Source: Thermoleophilia bacterium | GTDB taxonomy: Bacteria; Actinomycetota; Thermoleophilia; Gaiellales; Gaiellaceae | Length of the DNA: 8,355 nt | Assembly: GCA_014534155.1 (NCBI GenBank) | Contig: JACVSB010000062.1 | Location: forward strand, 1 to 8,355 | Direction: 5' to 3' | Part shown: in pieces, positions 6,057-8,355 of the stretch | Numbering within the stretch: the first letter of the stretch is position 1 | How the letters are laid out: each line of letters begins with the position of its first letter | The notes under the pieces: generated by a model | Database searches by the model: none | What the model saw: only the letters and a program-made list of their open reading frames with translations | Told to the model about the DNA's origin: nothing | Translations under genes and position numbers: made by a program

Positions 6057-7556
6057 CTACGCGCTTCCCGGCACGGTCGGCGGGGAGAGCGTCGGCGAGA
6101 GCGCCTCGACGACGTCTCTCGCGATGAGGCCCGCGACGCCGTGCCGTTCGGCCGCCCGCCGGGCCGCGAGGCCGGCCGCCGCCGCCGCGGCCGCGGTTCC
6201 CACCTGCGCCTCCATCCCTTTGGCAAGGAACGCGGCCGCGATCCCCGTCAGGACGTCTCCCGTTCCCGCGCTCGCAAGCCCCGGCGTGCCGAGATCGCAG
6301 GCGAGAAGACCCCGGCCTGGCGCGGCCACGAGCGTGTCGGCGCCCTTGAGCGCGACGACGGCGCCCACGTCGTCCGCGGCCCCCTCGACGGCCGCGAGAC
6401 GGTTCGCGTCCACCCAGGCCGAGTCCCGGTCCAGGAGGCGGCCGAGCTCTCCTGAGTGCGGCGTGAGGACGGTGGCGGCGTGGCGCGAGAAGACCCAGTC
6501 CAGGTGCCCGGCGAGCGCCCAGAGGCCGTCGCCGTCCAGGACGACCGGAAGGTCGAGGCCGTCGAGGAGCGCGCGGACGAGGCCGCGCGTCCCCTCGCTT
6601 CGTCCCAAGCCCGGGCCGAGGGCGACGGCGTCCGCGCGCTCGGCCGCCTCGAGCACGGTGTCCGCGGCGGAGGCGAGGAGCCGGCCGGCGTCGTCATCCG
6701 CGCAGGCGGAGGTCGTCACCTCGACGAAGCGCTGAGCGAAGGCGGGCGCCAGCGAGGCTGGCACGCACGCACGGACGTACCCCGCTCCTGCGCGCATGGC
6801 GGCCTCGGCTGCGAGGAAGGGCGCGCCCGTTAGCCCCGCGGAGCCGCCGACGACGACAACGAACCCCGCGCTGTACTTGTTGTCGCGCTCGCCCCGGCGC
6901 GGGACGATCTCGAGCAGGCGCTCCCCCACGCGGCGGTGGAGCGTCTCGCCGCCGGCGATCCCGATGTCCGCGACCTCGACGTGGCCCGCGTGGAAGCGCC
7001 CCGGGGAGACCACGAGCCCGACCTTCCGTCCGTGGAACGTGACAGTCGCCTCCGCCTGCACCGCGGCCCCCGCCACACGCCCCGTGGACGCGTCGACGCC
7101 GGAAGGCACGTCCACCGCGAGCACTGGCGCGCCCGCGTCGTTCAGCTCCTCGATCCAGCCACCGGCCTCGCGGCGCGGCGCGCCCGAGAAGCCCGTGCCG
7201 AAGAGCGCGTCGATCGTGACATCGGTCCGCCCCGGCTGGGCGAACGGGACGCCCGCCTCGTGAGCGCGGCGAAGGTTCTCCGCCGCGTCGCCGGCGATCT
7301 TGTCCTCGCGGCCGAGCAGCCGTACGGAGACGTCTCGGCCCGCCGCGCGTAGGCGGCGCGCGACGACCAGCCCGTCGCCGCCGTTCGCACCGGTGCCGCA
7401 CCAGACGCCGAAGCTCCGCGCCTGCGGGTAGCGACGGAGCGCCGCCTCGGCGGCGGCCGCGCCGGCACGCTCCATCAACTCGAGCGTCGGTCCCCCATGC
7501 GACGACTCCGCCGCGCGCATCTCGGCCGCGGTGAAGAGCGGCTCGAAGGGAGTCAT
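6057..7556 (-). CDS. nnr: Bifunctional NAD(P)H-hydrate epimerase / ADP-dependent NAD(P)H-hydrate dehydratase
   Basis: A 499-residue fusion that repairs NADHX and NADPHX, hydrated forms of the reduced cofactors. The N-terminal YjeF_N epimerase domain (about 1-215) interconverts R and S forms and shows GTGANGGDGLVVAR (54-67), DALFGTGF (116-123) and AVDVPSGVDASTG (147-159). The C-terminal YjeF_C ribokinase-like domain (about 225-490) dehydrates the S form and shows GGSAGLTGAP (237-246), GPGLGR (314-319), VLDGDGL (339-345), LTPHSGE (364-370), KGADTLVA (404-411) and GTGDVLTG (431-438) with D434 in the catalytic position. Length and domain order match the usual bacterial Nnr. The ATG at 7556 overlaps the acpS stop as ATGA, which fixes the start and indicates translational coupling; no separate Shine-Dalgarno site is clear. 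The C-terminal 10-15 residues are proline/serine-rich and probably disordered. Confidence 0.95.
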   Translation of the reverse strand: MTPFEPLFTAAEMRAAESSHGGPTLELMERAGAAAAEAALRRYPQARSFGVWCGTGANGGDGLVVARRLRAAGRDVSVRLLGREDKIAGDAAENLRRAHEAGVPFAQPGRTDVTIDALFGTGFSGAPRREAGGWIEELNDAGAPVLAVDVPSGVDASTGRVAGAAVQAEATVTFHGRKVGLVVSPGRFHAGHVEVADIGIAGGETLHRRVGERLLEIVPRRGERDNKYSAGFVVVVGGSAGLTGAPFLAAEAAMRAGAGYVRACVPASLAPAFAQRFVEVTTSACADDDAGRLLASAADTVLEAAERADAVALGPGLGRSEGTRGLVRALLDGLDLPVVLDGDGLWALAGHLDWVFSRHAATVLTPHSGELGRLLDRDSAWVDANRLAAVEGAADDVGAVVALKGADTLVAAPGRGLLACDLGTPGLASAGTGDVLTGIAAAFLAKGMEAQVGTAAAAAAAGLAARRAAERHGVAGLIARDVVEALSPTLSPPTVPGSA

Positions 7557-7912
7557 GCCGCGTCGAGGACGACGGCGATGGCCGCGGCGAGCTCGCGGGA
7601 GTGCGTCATGGAGACGTCGATCCGCCCCGCGCGCACCCGCTCGCCCCACTGGCGCGTCCACCCGGAGAGCCGAACGCCGGGCTTCGGTCGCCCCGCGAGC
7701 TCGACGTCCCGCCAGCGCCATTCGATTCCGCACCCGAGCGCCTTCCCGATCGCCTCCTTCGCGGCGAAGCGACCGGCGTAGTGCTGGGCGGGGTTGCGGC
7801 GCGAGTCGCAGTAGTCGCGTTCCGCCTGGGTGAACACCCGCTCGCGAAAGCCCTCGCGCGTGAGCGCACGCTCGATCCTCGCTATCTCGATGAGATCGAC
7901 GCCGATCCTCAT
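7553..7912 (-). CDS. acpS: Holo-[acyl-carrier-protein] synthase
   Basis: A 119-residue phosphopantetheinyl transferase that moves 4'-phosphopantetheine from CoA to a serine of apo-ACP, making the carrier functional for fatty acid synthesis. Length matches the trimeric AcpS type. Motifs are GVDLIEIARI (residues 4-13, Mg-binding D6), FTQAERDYC (27-35), RFAAKEAIGKALG (48-60, with E53 as second metal ligand and K57), and SMTHSRELAAAIAV (101-114), equivalent to the usual SxSH strand. The ATG at 7912 is fixed by the position of GVDL four residues in and by its ATGA overlap with the stop of the HAD gene. The stop in turn overlaps nnr by ATGA. The acpS-nnr order is widespread in bacteria and supports the call. 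Confidence 0.96.
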   Translation of the reverse strand: MRIGVDLIEIARIERALTREGFRERVFTQAERDYCDSRRNPAQHYAGRFAAKEAIGKALGCGIEWRWRDVELAGRPKPGVRLSGWTRQWGERVRAGRIDVSMTHSRELAAAIAVVLDAA

Positions 7913-8355
7913 CGCCCGGCGAGGAAGTCTGGTAGGTCGGCGAGCGAGTCGAGCGTCGCGTCGGGCGCGGGGTCGGCCGCGGCAAGGGCCTCCTCGGAGA
8001 ACTTCCCGGTGCGGACGAGAACGGCCCGAAGGCCGGCTCGCTTCGCGCCGCCGATGTCCGCTTCCACGTCGTCCCCGACCATCGTCGCCTCGCCCGCGTC
8101 CGCACCGAGCGCCGCGAGCGCGGCGTCGAAGAAGGGCCGGCTCGGCTTCCCGACGATCTCCGCCTCGACCCGCGCTGCGTACTCCAGGCCGGCGACGTAC
8201 GCGCCCGCGTCGAGGAGTGGCCCGCGAGACGTTTGCCACCAGCGGTTTCGGTGGAGGCACGCGAGCCGAGCACCGCGGCGCAACTCCCGGAAGGCGGCGT
8301 TCAGCCGCTCCCAGGCGAACACGCGGCCCGTCTCCTCCGTCTCGTCGGCGCCGCC
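7909..8355 (-). CDS. HAD-superfamily class IIA hydrolase, C-terminal part (5' end outside window)
   Basis: The last 148 residues of a HAD-IIA phosphatase of the NagD/LHPP/HDHD2-like kind, enzymes that hydrolyse phosphate from small molecules. The frame is open to the right edge of the window; a GTG inside it (8322) is not the true start, because family-like sequence (e.g. WERLNAAF) continues across it. Visible are the end of the cap domain, GAYVAGLEYA (residues 51-60), the motif III lysine in VGKPSRPFF (68-76, K70), and the motif IV acidic cluster VGDDVEADIGGA (93-104, D95/D96). The strand AVLVRTGKF (111-119) and a terminal PDATLDSLADLP close the domain. The N-terminal DxD nucleophile motif lies outside. 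It is the first visible gene of the operon and its TGA overlaps the acpS ATG. The substrate is unknown. Confidence 0.88.
   Translation of the reverse strand, partial: GGADETEETGRVFAWERLNAAFRELRRGARLACLHRNRWWQTSRGPLLDAGAYVAGLEYAARVEAEIVGKPSRPFFDAALAALGADAGEATMVGDDVEADIGGAKRAGLRAVLVRTGKFSEEALAAADPAPDATLDSLADLPDFLAGR

Noticed and set aside
7557..8273. Possible in-frame extension of nnr upstream through acpS and into the HAD gene
   Set aside because: The nnr start is fixed by the ATGA overlap with acpS and by normal family length; upstream sequence is an out-of-frame reading of the acpS and HAD genes.
1..8355. Search by eye for tRNA, rRNA, riboswitch, CRISPR repeats, insertion sequences or transfer signs
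   Set aside because: No cloverleaf, array of spaced repeats, transposase or AT-rich island was seen; coding density and composition look uniform.

Overview
The window is very GC-rich, densely packed bacterial chromosomal DNA carrying ten protein genes. Two are cut by the window edges. I see no RNA gene, mobile element, CRISPR array or long intergenic stretch; the largest gap is 45 bases. Gene content (topoisomerase IB, an Aur1-type PAP2 protein, an acpS-nnr-alr run), the high GC and the scarcity of clear Shine-Dalgarno sites suggest an actinobacterium, perhaps of the Thermoleophilia/Gaiellales type. That placement is inference and was not tested by any search.

Left part (1-3953): the 3' end of a type IB DNA topoisomerase gene (+) meets head-on a PAP2_3 (Aur1/inositolphosphotransferase-like) membrane protein gene (-). 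The PAP2 gene is divergent from a flippase-like/LPG-synthase transmembrane protein gene (+), which meets head-on a PlsC-type acyltransferase gene (-). The acyltransferase is divergent, with only 7 bases between start codons, from a thioredoxin-fold peroxiredoxin-like gene (+). The PAP2, flippase-like and acyltransferase genes all look like membrane-lipid or lipid-carrier functions. Strands alternate gene by gene, so they are neighbours rather than one operon.

Right part (3958-8355): five genes on the minus strand read leftwards as one probable operon: HAD-IIA phosphatase (5' end outside the window), holo-ACP synthase (acpS), bifunctional NAD(P)HX epimerase/dehydratase (nnr), alanine racemase (alr) and a CCA-adding tRNA nucleotidyltransferase-like gene. 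HAD/acpS and acpS/nnr overlap by ATGA, nnr/alr are separated by 31 bases, and alr/cca overlap by 8 bases. The operon covers activation of acyl carrier protein, repair of damaged NAD(P)H, supply of D-alanine for peptidoglycan, and tRNA 3'-end formation.

This is mostly ordinary housekeeping DNA and I did not find a convincing undescribed system. The points worth a second look are structural: two convergent gene pairs that share a CTAG palindrome as both stop codons, a 7-base divergent gap with a possible leaderless promoter lying on the opposite start codon, a large helical insertion in the acyltransferase, and an extra cysteine in the redox motif of the peroxiredoxin-like protein.
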